Positions 17,600 through 28,600 are shown, counted from the first letter of the stretch. The stretch: 43,490 nucleotides of DNA from a bacterium (GCA_021801825.1 JAJYXK010000014.1:1-43490); one strand, 5' to 3'. Numbers and translations are program-made. The notes: a model not told the origin generated them from the letters alone.

Positions 17600-18901
17600 A
17601 TGGAGAAGGATATTTTATTAAACGCAAAACATATTCATTTTATTGGAATTGGGGGAATTGGAGTTTCGGCAATCGCGCGTAAATTTTTATTAGAAAAGAA
17701 AACGGTGACGGGATCTGATATGGTTATATCTCCATTAGTTAAAGATCTTCAGAAATTAGGGGCGCAGGTGTGGAAAGGACACTCCGCCAGTCATATTTCA
17801 AAAGACATTGAGGTGGTTATTTATACCAAAGCCGCAAGTAATGATAACCCTGAATTAGTACGGGCTCATGAACTCGCTATTCCTACGCTTACGTATTCGC
17901 AAGCGCTCGGTATTATTTCTGCGCATATGTACACTATTGCGGTCGCGGGATCGCATGGAAAAACAACCACTACCGGTATGATTGCGTGGGGACTTTTGCA
18001 AGCAAAAAAAGATCCGACCGTAATTGTGGGGAGTTTATTAAAGGATATTCCCACTAATTTTATTGCAGGAAAAGGAAAACACTTTGTAGTGGAGGCGTGT
18101 GAATATGGAAAATCGTTTCTAGATTTAAATCCTCATATTGCGGTTATTACCAACATTGATAATGATCACTTGGATTACTATAAAACAAAGGCAAATCTTA
18201 TTAGGGCATTTATTGCGTTTGCGCAAAAAATTCCCCGCGATGGATATCTTATCACCAATCTTAAGGATCCAGCGTGCGCTCGCGTTGCTGATGCGGTCTC
18301 GTGTCATGTTATTGATTATAGTTTTGTTGTTCCTCCCGCTGATGCGAAGCTTATCGGAGAACACAATAAAATGAATATGCGCGCCGCGTTTTCGGTTCTT
18401 AAAACGCTACATATTCCCAAGGGAACTATTTATAGAGCGCTTACTTCTTTTTCTGGAACCGCGCGACGGTTGGAATATAAGGGGGTTACTAAAAAAGGAA
18501 TGGTGGTGTATGAAGATTACGCGCATCACCCAACAGAAATCGCGGCAACGCTACGCGCGATTCACGAACATTTTATTGATAAAAAAATTATATGTGTGTT
18601 TCAACCGCATCTTTACTCTCGCACCAAACTTTTGTTTAAAGATTTTGTGAAACAACTTGTTTCTCCTGATGTGTTATTTATACTTCCTATCTATGCGGCA
18701 CGAGAGAAAAAAGATATAACTGTTTCATCTCAAAAATTAGTGAAAGAACTTTCAATAAAACGGAAAGGAAAGAAAACGGTATACGTTCCATCGCATGAAA
18801 AAGCAGTTTCTTTAGCGCGATTATATGATGATCCTAACACACTTTTATTAACCATGGGGGCGGGGGAGGCATATAAGATCGGTGATGAATTATTAAAATG
18901 A
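17600..18901 (+). CDS. murC: UDP-N-acetylmuramate--L-alanine ligase
   Basis: HFIGIGGIGVSAIARKFL, AGSHGKTTTTGMIAW, TNIDNDHLDYY, VYEDYAHHPTEIAATLRA. Confidence 0.92.
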   Translation: MEKDILLNAKHIHFIGIGGIGVSAIARKFLLEKKTVTGSDMVISPLVKDLQKLGAQVWKGHSASHISKDIEVVIYTKAASNDNPELVRAHELAIPTLTYSQALGIISAHMYTIAVAGSHGKTTTTGMIAWGLLQAKKDPTVIVGSLLKDIPTNFIAGKGKHFVVEACEYGKSFLDLNPHIAVITNIDNDHLDYYKTKANLIRAFIAFAQKIPRDGYLITNLKDPACARVADAVSCHVIDYSFVVPPADAKLIGEHNKMNMRAAFSVLKTLHIPKGTIYRALTSFSGTARRLEYKGVTKKGMVVYEDYAHHPTEIAATLRAIHEHFIDKKIICVFQPHLYSRTKLLFKDFVKQLVSPDVLFILPIYAAREKKDITVSSQKLVKELSIKRKGKKTVYVPSHEKAVSLARLYDDPNTLLLTMGAGEAYKIGDELLK

Positions 18902-18916
18902 TTATTTGTTTTCCTT

Positions 18917-18984
18917 CCATTCGCCAATTCCCCAGTACTACAACGGGGTTGAGTACGGGGCGCAGCGTGCGAATCGGCGGATGG
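18917..18984. repeat. Degenerate, loop-expanded copy of the CCATTCGCCAATTC palindromic repeat
   Basis: CCATTCGCCAATTC...GAATCGGCGGATGG arms around a 40-nt GC-rich loop; compare 36803 and 37208. Confidence 0.65.
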
Positions 18985-19010
18985 GATGTTTTTATTTTTT
19001 AGTCATAGAC

Positions 19011-20114
19011 ATGTTTTTCTTAAAACAAAAAAAACTTAAAATTTGCGTGGCATTATCTGGTGGTGTGGATTCATCGGTTGCGGCGTATTTACTTAAAAAA
19101 CAGGGGCATGATGTCTTTGGGGTTTTTGTTCGTGGATATAACGTAGATGGATGTCAGGATCGTGAAGCTCATGACGCGCGCCGCGTAGCCGAGACGCTTC
19201 AAATCCCTTTCTATGTGTTTGATTTTGAAAAAGAATACTACAACCAAGTGGTGAAATATATGCTGGACGGCTACGCGCAGGGGATCACCCCGAATCCCGA
19301 TGTGGTGTGCAACTCTGAGATAAAATTTGGATTGTTGTATGAAGCGGCGATGAAATTAGGGGCTGATGCGGTGGCGAGTGGACACTATGCGCGAACGAAA
19401 TCAAAAACTAAAAACAGAAAACTTATAATAGGGAATAACTATGCGCTGAGGGCGGGGAAGGATAATAACAAGGACCAATCGTATTTCTTGTGGCAAATTC
19501 CACGCGAGCGGTTCTCAAGAATACTATTTCCTATCGGCGATTTAAAAAAGAAAAAAGTAAGAAAGTTTGCGCAACAAGCCGGACTTTTTACCGCGACAAA
19601 AAAAGACTCACAAGGAGTTTGTTTTCTGGGAAAATTTTCATTTGTTGATTTCTTGAAACAACACATCCCGTATGGTCCGGGGGATGTGGTGGATATTTCG
19701 GGTAAAAAAGTGGGAACGCACGATGGTGTGCTTTTATATACTCTTGGGCAACGACATGGATTTATAAATACTGCAGGACATGAAATGTTCGTGGTAAAAC
19801 GTGACATTGCCTCTAATACATTAGTAGTTGTTCCCGAAGGACATGAATTGCTTTCTTGTGCGCAATTTCATGCTACCAACGCAAACTTCTTGGATGAAAA
19901 ATTTGAAGAAAAAATAAAACAAGGACACGTTGTTTCGGTATTAGCGCGCGTGCGATATCGCCAGCCATTATTTAAAGCACGTGTTTCTTTTTCCAATGGT
20001 GTGTTTACGGTGCATCCCTCTCGTGCTTATAAACTGTTTCCAACCGAAGGACAATCGGTAGTGTTTTATGATAAAAGGGAAACTGTTTTTGGGGGAGGAG
20101 TAATTTCTGGATAG
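19011..20114 (+). CDS. mnmA: tRNA-specific 2-thiouridylase MnmA
   Basis: KICVALSGGVDSSVAAYLL, ITPNPDVVCNSEIKFGLL, ASGHYART, NKDQSYFLWQIP, DSQGVCFLGKFSF. Confidence 0.92.
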   Translation: MFFLKQKKLKICVALSGGVDSSVAAYLLKKQGHDVFGVFVRGYNVDGCQDREAHDARRVAETLQIPFYVFDFEKEYYNQVVKYMLDGYAQGITPNPDVVCNSEIKFGLLYEAAMKLGADAVASGHYARTKSKTKNRKLIIGNNYALRAGKDNNKDQSYFLWQIPRERFSRILFPIGDLKKKKVRKFAQQAGLFTATKKDSQGVCFLGKFSFVDFLKQHIPYGPGDVVDISGKKVGTHDGVLLYTLGQRHGFINTAGHEMFVVKRDIASNTLVVVPEGHELLSCAQFHATNANFLDEKFEEKIKQGHVVSVLARVRYRQPLFKARVSFSNGVFTVHPSRAYKLFPTEGQSVVFYDKRETVFGGGVISG

Positions 20115-20174
20115 AATAGGTAAAAAATAAGTTACTATGAAATACAACTCCTTTATTGGTGGTTTTTGTATGAA

Positions 20175-20203
20175 TTGACATCTTGTATATTTGGTGATAT
20201 AAT
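20175..20203 (+). promoter_or_regulatory. Consensus sigma70 promoter
   Basis: TTGACA-17-TATAAT upstream of the 20284 CDS. Confidence 0.85.
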
Positions 20204-20283
20204 TATAGCGCACCTTTAAATTATTATATAGAAAAATAAAGGTTTTAATTATAAATTAAATTAACTAATTAGAGGAGTGGTCC

Positions 20284-21468
20284 GTGAAAAAAATAACATT
20301 TTTCGTGAGATTGCTTGTATTTACAATATTTTTTGTGAATACGGGTATTGTCTCTGAGCTGTCTTCTCGGATTACCTCTGATAAAAAGGTTAATTTGAGA
20401 AACATTCCTATTGCACAGAAATTGTGTGTAGAGATTACCATGCGTGCACGTGAACAGGTAAAGAGTGGCACCGCATACTCTCCAAAAGACTACTTCAGAG
20501 ACATGAGTCAAATTTTTCGTCTTGAAGATAGTCTTTCTGTATATACTTCATCACCTTCAATAATTGCGGAATTACAGGAAATGTTGATGATTTCTGTGAG
20601 AAAGGGTATATATACCTATAAAGAGATAACCCTTGCTCGCGAAAGCTTAAAAATGAAAGGCGATTATTTTCGAGATGCACTTATTTCGAATGTAGAACAT
20701 GTTTCATTTTCGGAGATAATATCCTCTGTTTCCCTGTGGTTTCTAAGACAGTATATATTGGATCTTATTCCTGCCTTATTGCTTATATTGCTTTGGGCGT
20801 ATGAAAAGGAGCGAACGAGTATTCTCAAAAATCCCCTCAGTATCTGTTTATCTCTAATTTCTTTTCCTGTATTTTTTTCCATCATATTTTTTCAATGGAT
20901 GAGAGAAAAAGGAAGAGAGATATATGCAGAAACTCAATTAAGAAGAACGAAGGATAGATTTTTATCTATTCTGTCTGAAAATGAGATGGGGGCCATCAAG
21001 ACATTTGCTCGAAGTAATTTATCTTTAAGGGTATGGAACACATCACTCTCCGATTCTTTTAAAAGATCATTTGCTTTGTCTCTCGTTGCTTTTTTCCTCT
21101 GTTCTTTATCTACTATGCAGGTTACTTCTTCAGAAATACAACATCACGCAGTTGCCTTGTATGAAATCGTTGCTGATTCTGGGGGATTTCATTCTGTAGA
21201 TTATGACATTGGAATAACTGCGTCTGTGCCTGGCAATGAATTCAAAATAAGATTTAGCTCTCCAACTACTATCTCTTTTGATAGAGCTCCCATTCTTTTA
21301 CAGGGATTCTTCAATCGGATTGAACATATTCCTCTCTCTGGATTATTGTTTTTGTTTTTTAATTTAAACAATTCAATAATCAATAATAAGGAGAAAGGAA
21401 ATGAAAGCTGTTTATATAGCAATCGTAATTATGTTCTTGTCGGGCATCACCGTTGCTCAATCTTTTGA
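20284..21468 (+). CDS. Hypothetical multi-pass membrane protein
   Basis: GTG start after GAGGAG; several hydrophobic helices (FFVRLLVFTIFFVNTG, LIPALLLILLWAY, ISFPVFFSIIFFQW). Confidence 0.65.
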   Translation: MKKITFFVRLLVFTIFFVNTGIVSELSSRITSDKKVNLRNIPIAQKLCVEITMRAREQVKSGTAYSPKDYFRDMSQIFRLEDSLSVYTSSPSIIAELQEMLMISVRKGIYTYKEITLARESLKMKGDYFRDALISNVEHVSFSEIISSVSLWFLRQYILDLIPALLLILLWAYEKERTSILKNPLSICLSLISFPVFFSIIFFQWMREKGREIYAETQLRRTKDRFLSILSENEMGAIKTFARSNLSLRVWNTSLSDSFKRSFALSLVAFFLCSLSTMQVTSSEIQHHAVALYEIVADSGGFHSVDYDIGITASVPGNEFKIRFSSPTTISFDRAPILLQGFFNRIEHIPLSGLLFLFFNLNNSIINNKEKGNESCLYSNRNYVLVGHHRCSIF

Positions 21469-21982
21469 ATTAAAATCCCTCTCAGTTTCTACTGGGAAGA
21501 GTGCAACCTCAAGCGGATATGACATCAATATAGGATTTTCTAACGGAATCAATAATTTCAATGTTATTGGAAACCATCAACGGGTATATGGAACTTTTTC
21601 TATACCAGTTGGGATTCCGTGGCTAGCTGTTTCTGTTAGTGGAGGATTCTATAAAAATTGTCCATGGATTGGTCCGCTGGTTGTCTTTAAGCCCACTACA
21701 TTTCTTTCCACTACTCACTGGTATGGACTTTCTGCCGGACATCCTGATGTTCCAGCATTGGAAGTAAATGCTCTTATTAAGTTTAACTCTATGACATTAA
21801 CCTTCGGGAATCTCTCTGCCTCCTGCGCAATTCTTACTTTTGATTGTGCTGAGACTGACTATATTCCTGGGTTGAAGTATTCTGGCGCAATAAATGGTTC
21901 GTGGACGTTTTTTCTTTCTACGGACTATTCCACAAAAAATAAAGAACCTTTATTTATGTTTGGTTTGAAGCACGCGTTTTAG
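21401..21982 (+). CDS. Secreted beta-strand-rich hypothetical protein
   Basis: Signal peptide MKAVYIAIVIMFLSGITVAQS; SD AAGGAGAAAGGAA; C-terminal MFGLKHAF. Confidence 0.65.
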   Translation: MKAVYIAIVIMFLSGITVAQSFELKSLSVSTGKSATSSGYDINIGFSNGINNFNVIGNHQRVYGTFSIPVGIPWLAVSVSGGFYKNCPWIGPLVVFKPTTFLSTTHWYGLSAGHPDVPALEVNALIKFNSMTLTFGNLSASCAILTFDCAETDYIPGLKYSGAINGSWTFFLSTDYSTKNKEPLFMFGLKHAF

Positions 21983-21997
21983 TTGGCTTCAACCAAG

Positions 21998-22026
21998 AAT
22001 CCCGGCGGTAGCCGGGATTTTTATTT
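21998..22026 (+). terminator. Hairpin terminator
   Basis: AATCCCGGC-ggta-GCCGGGATT-TTTATTTT. Confidence 0.85.
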
Positions 22027-22059
22027 TGAGTTTCTTGTTTTACGTTGTATCTTGTACTT

Positions 22060-23139
22060 ATGCGTATTTTGGCGATTGAAACGAGCTGTGACGAGACTTC
22101 TTTTGCGGTAGTGTCTATTGATGAAGCTAATGGATTATTAATAACTATTGAAGAAAACCTTGTTGCGTCACAAGTAAAATTGCACGCTTCATTTGGAGGC
22201 GTGGTTCCCGCGCTTGCCAAGCGAGAGCATATAAAAAATCTTCCTATTTTATGGGAGAAAATTAAAAAACTAAAAGCAGTACAAGAAAAAAAGATTGATT
22301 TGTTGGCGGTGACCGTTGGTCCTGGACTTGAACCAGCGCTATGGACGGGCATTCAGTTCGCACAAGAGATGCATAAAACATATTTTGAAGAAAAAATTCC
22401 TTTGGTAGGCGCCAATCATCTTGAGGGGCATTTGTACAGCTTCCTTCTTACAACCAACGACTCACAACCAACGACTCACAATATTTTTCCTATTATCTCT
22501 CTCATTGTAAGTGGGGGACATACTATCGTGGGAGTTTTGAAGTCGCTTACTGAATATAAAAAACTAGGAGAAACACTTGATGATGCGGTGGGAGAATCTT
22601 TTGATAAAGTGGCGCGATTGCTTGATCTGCCATACCCAGGGGGCGCTCTTATTGAGCAACTTGCAAGGGAGGGTGATTCACACGCAATTGAACTTCCGCA
22701 CCCTATGATTCATCAAAAAAATTATAATTTTAGTTATGCGGGTTTAAAGACGGCGGTGTTATATTATCTTCGCTCGCAAGGAATTGTGTCAGAGAATTTT
22801 TCTCCCCGTGCGGTGGCAAAGAAAGCAAAGATTCCAGAACAATTACAAAGAGACCTCTCCGCGTCATTTCAAGATGCAGCATTTGCTCCTGTCGTCGCAA
22901 AAGTTTCTCGCGCCGTGTCTGAATATAACGCTCATGCTGTGTGTATTGGAGGCGGCGTTGCGGCTAATAAAAAACTTCTCGAATTACTTGCTGAGAAACT
23001 TGGAAAAGTCCCTGTTGTTGCTCCTCCATTTGCATATTGTCAGGATAATGCGGCCATGATTGCGCTAGCGGGGTATATGCGATATATATCAGGAAAGAAG
23101 TCGTATCCACTAAAAGCCGATGGAACGATGAGTGTATGA
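22060..23139 (+). CDS. tsaD: tRNA N6-adenosine threonylcarbamoyltransferase TsaD
   Basis: MRILAIETSCDETSFAVV, ANHLEGHLYSFL, SLIVSGGHT, IGGGVAANKKL. Confidence 0.95.
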   Translation: MRILAIETSCDETSFAVVSIDEANGLLITIEENLVASQVKLHASFGGVVPALAKREHIKNLPILWEKIKKLKAVQEKKIDLLAVTVGPGLEPALWTGIQFAQEMHKTYFEEKIPLVGANHLEGHLYSFLLTTNDSQPTTHNIFPIISLIVSGGHTIVGVLKSLTEYKKLGETLDDAVGESFDKVARLLDLPYPGGALIEQLAREGDSHAIELPHPMIHQKNYNFSYAGLKTAVLYYLRSQGIVSENFSPRAVAKKAKIPEQLQRDLSASFQDAAFAPVVAKVSRAVSEYNAHAVCIGGGVAANKKLLELLAEKLGKVPVVAPPFAYCQDNAAMIALAGYMRYISGKKSYPLKADGTMSV

Positions 23140-23229
23140 GTTATCAAGTAGAAAGGATAAAGTAGAAAGGGAAAACATAATAATACTATTACCTGATAAC
23201 TTGAAAACTTTATAACTTAAAACTAAAAC

Positions 23230-24309
23230 ATGTCTCTTTTTAGAACACTTACTAAAAACATTGATTGGAAATTATGGATTGCTCTCGGGCTACTATTGTT
23301 TGCGGGACTGTTATCTCTTGCAAGTTCTCGTCCGGAGCTTTTTTACAAACAGTTGTTATGGATTGCTATAGGATTGTTGTTTATTGTCTTTTTTACATTT
23401 CTAGATCTTCGTTCTTTCTTTAGTCATAGTAGCGTTAGTAATATTTTCTATGCGCTAACCATTGTTTTGCTTCTGGTTACCTTTTTTCTTGCCCCGAGTA
23501 TTAATGGAAATCGCGCGTGGTTGCTTATTGGGCCATTCCAATTTCAACCCGCGGAGCTTGCGAAGCTGGCGCTTATTGGTGTTTTGGCGGTGTTTTTTGC
23601 TAAGAGACATGTCGGTATTGCACGATGGAAAATTATTATTGGATCTTTTCTCTATGCATTAATCCCGACACTTATTATTGCCGCGCAACCGGATATGGGG
23701 TCTGCGCTTATGGTTCTTGGTATCTGGTTTGGTTTTCTACTCGTTTCGGGGATTCCTATTCGACGTTTGGTAGTTGCGGGAGTTTTCTTTATGCTTGCGT
23801 TTATACTCCTGTGGACGTCGGTTTTTAAGGACTATCAAAAGAACCGCATTATAGGACTATTTCAACCACAACAAGATCCTCTGGGGGCAAATTATAATGT
23901 TATTCAATCAAAAATTGCTCTTGGTTCTGGTGGGTTGTTTGGTAAAGGATTTGGTCAAGGGACACAAACACAACTTGGATTCTTACCAGAGGCACAAACC
24001 GATTTTATTTTCCCCGCGATTGCTGAAGAGGGTGGATTAGTGGCGGCAGGAATTGTACTTGCGGCGTTTCTATGGCTTATGTTTCGTTTACTTCGTATGG
24101 GAATGTTGGTTGAAGGGAATGTGGCCAAATTTATTTGTCTGGGAACTGCGGTGTTGTTTTTTATACAGTTTATCGGTAATGTGGGTTCGGTGACTGGAAT
24201 TATTCCGGTTATTGGAGTCACATTTCCTTTTGTAAGCTATGGAGGATCTAGTATGTTGGTTAATCTTATGCTTATTGGAATCGTGCAATCATTTTATGTA
24301 AAAAAGTAA
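23230..24309 (+). CDS. rodA: RodA/FtsW-family SEDS protein
   Basis: SEDS topology; NGNRAWLLIGPFQFQPAELAKLALI, QPDMGSALMV, TFPFVSYGGSSMLVNLM. Confidence 0.9.
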   Translation: MSLFRTLTKNIDWKLWIALGLLLFAGLLSLASSRPELFYKQLLWIAIGLLFIVFFTFLDLRSFFSHSSVSNIFYALTIVLLLVTFFLAPSINGNRAWLLIGPFQFQPAELAKLALIGVLAVFFAKRHVGIARWKIIIGSFLYALIPTLIIAAQPDMGSALMVLGIWFGFLLVSGIPIRRLVVAGVFFMLAFILLWTSVFKDYQKNRIIGLFQPQQDPLGANYNVIQSKIALGSGGLFGKGFGQGTQTQLGFLPEAQTDFIFPAIAEEGGLVAAGIVLAAFLWLMFRLLRMGMLVEGNVAKFICLGTAVLFFIQFIGNVGSVTGIIPVIGVTFPFVSYGGSSMLVNLMLIGIVQSFYVKK

Positions 24310-24386
24310 TAAGGGGTTAGGGGATAGTGATTAGTATCCTCATACTTGATATTTGCTTACTACTTAATACTAAACACTCATTTTTT

Positions 24387-25382
24387 ATGTTTTCCCGTCG
24401 TTTTTTTATTTTTTCTATCATTTTTGTTTTGTTAGTTGGAGGAACCGTGGCGGCGCTCGCGCATTTTACCACCCCCGTTATTCTTTCTCATTCGGTTGTT
24501 TTTGAAGTTGCGCCAGGAGATAGTGTGTGGAAAATTGCACAAGCGCTTTTTGAACGAAAGATCATTCGCTCTCCGCTGTGGTTTGTTCTCCAAGCCTCTT
24601 TTTCAGGAAATTTTGGGAGTCTAAAACCGGGTGTGTACGAAATATCCTCAATGTCTCTTCGTGAGTTAATCCACACGCTTTCCTTGGGTCCGCAAGAAGT
24701 TCGGGTGACCATTGTTCCCGGTATGACCTTGCGAGAAATAGATACATTATTAACGGAGCGAGGAATACTCTCAGCTGGTTCACTACGCACCGTATATCCG
24801 AGTATTTTTCGTGAAGTATGTTCTGTGTGTTCGTATGCGCAGAGTTTAGAGGGATTATTAGATCCCGATACCTATCAATTCTATAGAGGAAGCACCGCGC
24901 AGACGGTAGTAAAAACTATTTTAGAAAACTCTGAAAAAAAACTCTCTGTAGCGCGCGGAGATAAAAAATATACTGATCGTGAGCTTTACGAAAAAATAAT
25001 TATTGCTTCACTGCTTGAAAAAGAAGTCCCAAGATATTCTGATAAACAATTAGTTGCGGGTATTATTTATAAACGCCTTGCTCTATCTATGCCATTACAG
25101 ATTGATGCATCTGTTCTGTATGGTGCTTGTGTTACTGCCGGGGAGAACTGCACAGCTCCCCGTGATGTATTCAAAATAGACAGCCCCTTTAATACCTATC
25201 TCCGTAAAGGATTGCCGCCAACTCCTATTGCCGCTCCATCGTTAGATTCATTGCGCGCCGCATTTGCTCCTCATGCAAGTTCCTATTTATATTATTTAAC
25301 AGATCCTGCGACGGGCACCACACATTTCAGCAAAACATTTGATGAGCATGATGCTAAGAGGGGGGTTTATATTATGAGATAA
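24387..25382 (+). CDS. mltG: Endolytic transglycosylase MltG (YceG-like)
   Basis: VAPGDSVWKIAQALFERKIIRS, LLEKEVPRYSDKQLVAGIIYKRL, DSPFNTYLRKGLPPTPIAAPS. Confidence 0.9.
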   Translation: MFSRRFFIFSIIFVLLVGGTVAALAHFTTPVILSHSVVFEVAPGDSVWKIAQALFERKIIRSPLWFVLQASFSGNFGSLKPGVYEISSMSLRELIHTLSLGPQEVRVTIVPGMTLREIDTLLTERGILSAGSLRTVYPSIFREVCSVCSYAQSLEGLLDPDTYQFYRGSTAQTVVKTILENSEKKLSVARGDKKYTDRELYEKIIIASLLEKEVPRYSDKQLVAGIIYKRLALSMPLQIDASVLYGACVTAGENCTAPRDVFKIDSPFNTYLRKGLPPTPIAAPSLDSLRAAFAPHASSYLYYLTDPATGTTHFSKTFDEHDAKRGVYIMR

Positions 25383-25624
25383 ATATAATTGCCATATAAG
25401 ATTTTCGTTTTTAGTTAGTTGCTTTCTTCTGCCTGGCGAGAGTGCACAAGTTATCCCCATGTCAATATTGACTCGGTGTGTATGATATGTAATTATACAG
25501 GTGATGCAATTCTTTATCGTATTTCAATGCCTCGCGATAGGCAGGGAAATCCAGCTTAAATTGCGCCAGTTACATTATTAATATGAACAATATAGATGCC
25601 CTTTGAGGAAAAGGGAGTCTTTTA

Positions 25625-28600
25625 TTGTCGTTTCTAACCACCATAGATTCTATGCATACGCTACGCGTCAAATCTTTCTCAAAGCATTCTGGTGATTTCA
25701 CCAAACGCCCCTATTTGGCCGAAATTCAAAACAATTCATGGAAATGGTTCACTGATCATGGGATCAAAGAGCTTTTTGCCGAAGTGTCTCCTATTAAAGA
25801 CTACACCGGTAAGGAATACGAGCTGTATTTTGAGGGATATTCTTTTGATGAGCCAAAATTTTCCGAAGAAGAGTCGTGGCAACGAGGATCTACCTATGAA
25901 GCCGCGCTCCGCGCGAAGGTTCGTCTGGTGCACATTCCTTCAAAGCGCGAGATGACGCAAGATGTATATTTGGGTGATTATCCAGTGATGACTGATCGTG
26001 GGACGTTTGTGTTAAATGGAGTGGAGCGTGTGGTGGTTTCTCAGTTTATTCGTTCCGCAGGTGTGAATTTCACTGCGCGGGGAATTAAAGGAAAGAAATA
26101 TTTTGGAGCAAAAATTATTCCTGACCGTGGAAGCTGGATGGAGTTTGAGACCGATGCCAATGGATCTATTGAAGTAAAAATTGATAAACATCGTAAGGTG
26201 CCCTGCACTTCGTTATTACGCGTGTTTGGTTTGGCGACCGATGAGGAAATATTGAAAACCTTTGCGGGTGTTGATACGGGCGTTGTAAAGTATATTGAAT
26301 CTACTCTTAAGAAAGATGTAGCACATGATGTGGACGCTTCTTATATTGAAATTTATAAACGATTGCGACCGGGAGATTTGGCGAGCGTTGATAACGCAAA
26401 AGGACTTATAGATGGTATGTTTCAACGAACCGATCGTTTTAGCTTGTCAGAGGTAGGACGATATAAATTCAATCAACGATTACTAATCTCAGAAAAAGAA
26501 AAGGTAACTACTCAGTTGGTTCGGTTAGAAGATTTAATACTTATTGTAAAAGAAATTATCCGATTAAATAATGATCCAAAAGCGATGCCTGATGATATTG
26601 ATAGCTTATCAAATCGTCGTGTGCGTAGCGTTGGAGAGTTGTTGCAGGGTCGTATGCGCGTTGGATTCGCGCGTATGCGTCGTATTATTCAAGATCGTAT
26701 GTCTACTACCGAAGCGGCTATGCTTACCCCGATGCAACTTATCAACCCAAAGCCGCTTTCCTCAGTAGTGCGTGAATTTTTGGTTTCTTCTCAACTTTCT
26801 CAATTCATGGATCAAATCAATCCATTATCTGAATTGGAGCACAAGCGTCGTTTATCTGCGCTTGGACCTGGTGGTCTTACCCGTGAGCGCGCAGGATTTG
26901 AAGTGCGTGATGTACACACCTCTCACTATGGACGCGTATGTCCTATAGAAACCCCAGAAGGACAAAACATCGGATTGATTGTGCACTTATCTACCTTTGC
27001 TCGCGTTAATAAACTTGGATTTTTAGAAACCCCGTATGTACGCGTGAAAAATGGCGTGGTGACTGATGAGGTGGTGTATATGGATGCTGCCGAAGAAACA
27101 AAATATAAAATTGCAGAAGGAGGTACCGAAATAGACGCGCACCGAAAAATTAAACATGAAGATGTTGAAGCTCGTATCAATGGAGAACCGGGTATGTGTA
27201 CCAGAAGTGAAGTTGATTTTATGGATGTGTCTCCGACTCAGGTAGTAAGCTCTGCAACCAACATTATTCCGTTCTTGGAACATGATGACGCAAACCGCGC
27301 ACTCATGGGTTCAAACATGCAACGTCAAGCAGTGCCTTCCGTGCGACCACAAATGCCGTTAGTGGGTACTGGTTTTGAAGATGTGGTTGCGCATGATTCT
27401 GGACGCGTGGTTCTTGCGCCGGAAGATGGAGAAATAACTAAAGTTGATGGACAAACTATCACCATGAAAGGCAAGAGTGGATCTATGCATTCTTTTGAGA
27501 TGAAGAAATTCCGCCGCTCAAACCAATATACTACTATCAATCAGAAACCAATTTTGCTTCCTGGAGAGAAAGTAAAGAAGGGGGCGGTTATTGCAGATGG
27601 TCCCTCAACGGATCATGGAACATTAGCTCTTGGACAGAACTTACTTGTTGCATTTTTGCCGTTCTTTGGAGGAAATTTTGAAGACGCTATTGTACTTTCT
27701 GAGCGTGTGGTACAACAGGATCGTTTTACGTCTATTTATATTGAAGATTTTTCATGCGATGTTCGCGATACTAAATTAGGACCAGAAGTAACTACCTCTG
27801 ATATTCCAAACGTGTCTGAAGATAAATTGCGCAACCTTGATGAAGAGGGAATTATTCGTATTGGAGCAGAAGTGCGCGCCGGTGACATCTTGGTGGGTAA
27901 AATTTCTCCAAAAGGAGAAACAGAGCTCACTTCAGAAGAAAAATTATTGCGTTCAATCTTTGGAGAAAAAGCTCGCGATGTAAAAGATACTTCATTGTAT
28001 ATGCCACATGGAAAATCAGGTCGTGTGGTTGGTATTAAAATATTTTCTCGTGAACGAGGAGATAAGTTGGATCCGGGAGTTATTAAAAAAATTCAGGTTG
28101 AAGTTGCTCAATTACGTAAGGTTCGCGCGGGAGATAAACTCGCGGGACGCCACGGAAACAAAGGAGTTATTTCACGTATCCGCGCTGTTGAAGACATGCC
28201 ATATTTAGCTGATGGAACTCCCGTTGATATTGTGCTTAACCCGCTTGGAGTTGCGTCTCGTATGAACTTGGGACAAGTGTTGGAAACTCACTTGGGTCTT
28301 GCCGCGCATAAACTTGATTATCGCGTAGTCACCCCTGTGTTTACTGGAGCAACTGAAGATGATATCAAGCACGAGTTGAAAGAAGCGGGATATCCTGAGA
28401 ATGGAAAATTAGTTGTGTATGATGGACAAACCGGAAAGCGATTTGATCAAGATGTGACTGTTGGATACATCTACATGTTGAAGCTAAACCACTTAGTTGA
28501 GGATAAGATTCACATGCGTTCCATTGGACCATATTCATTGGTTACACAACAACCGTTGGGAGGAAAGGCTCAATTTGGAGGACAGCGATTCGGAGAAATG

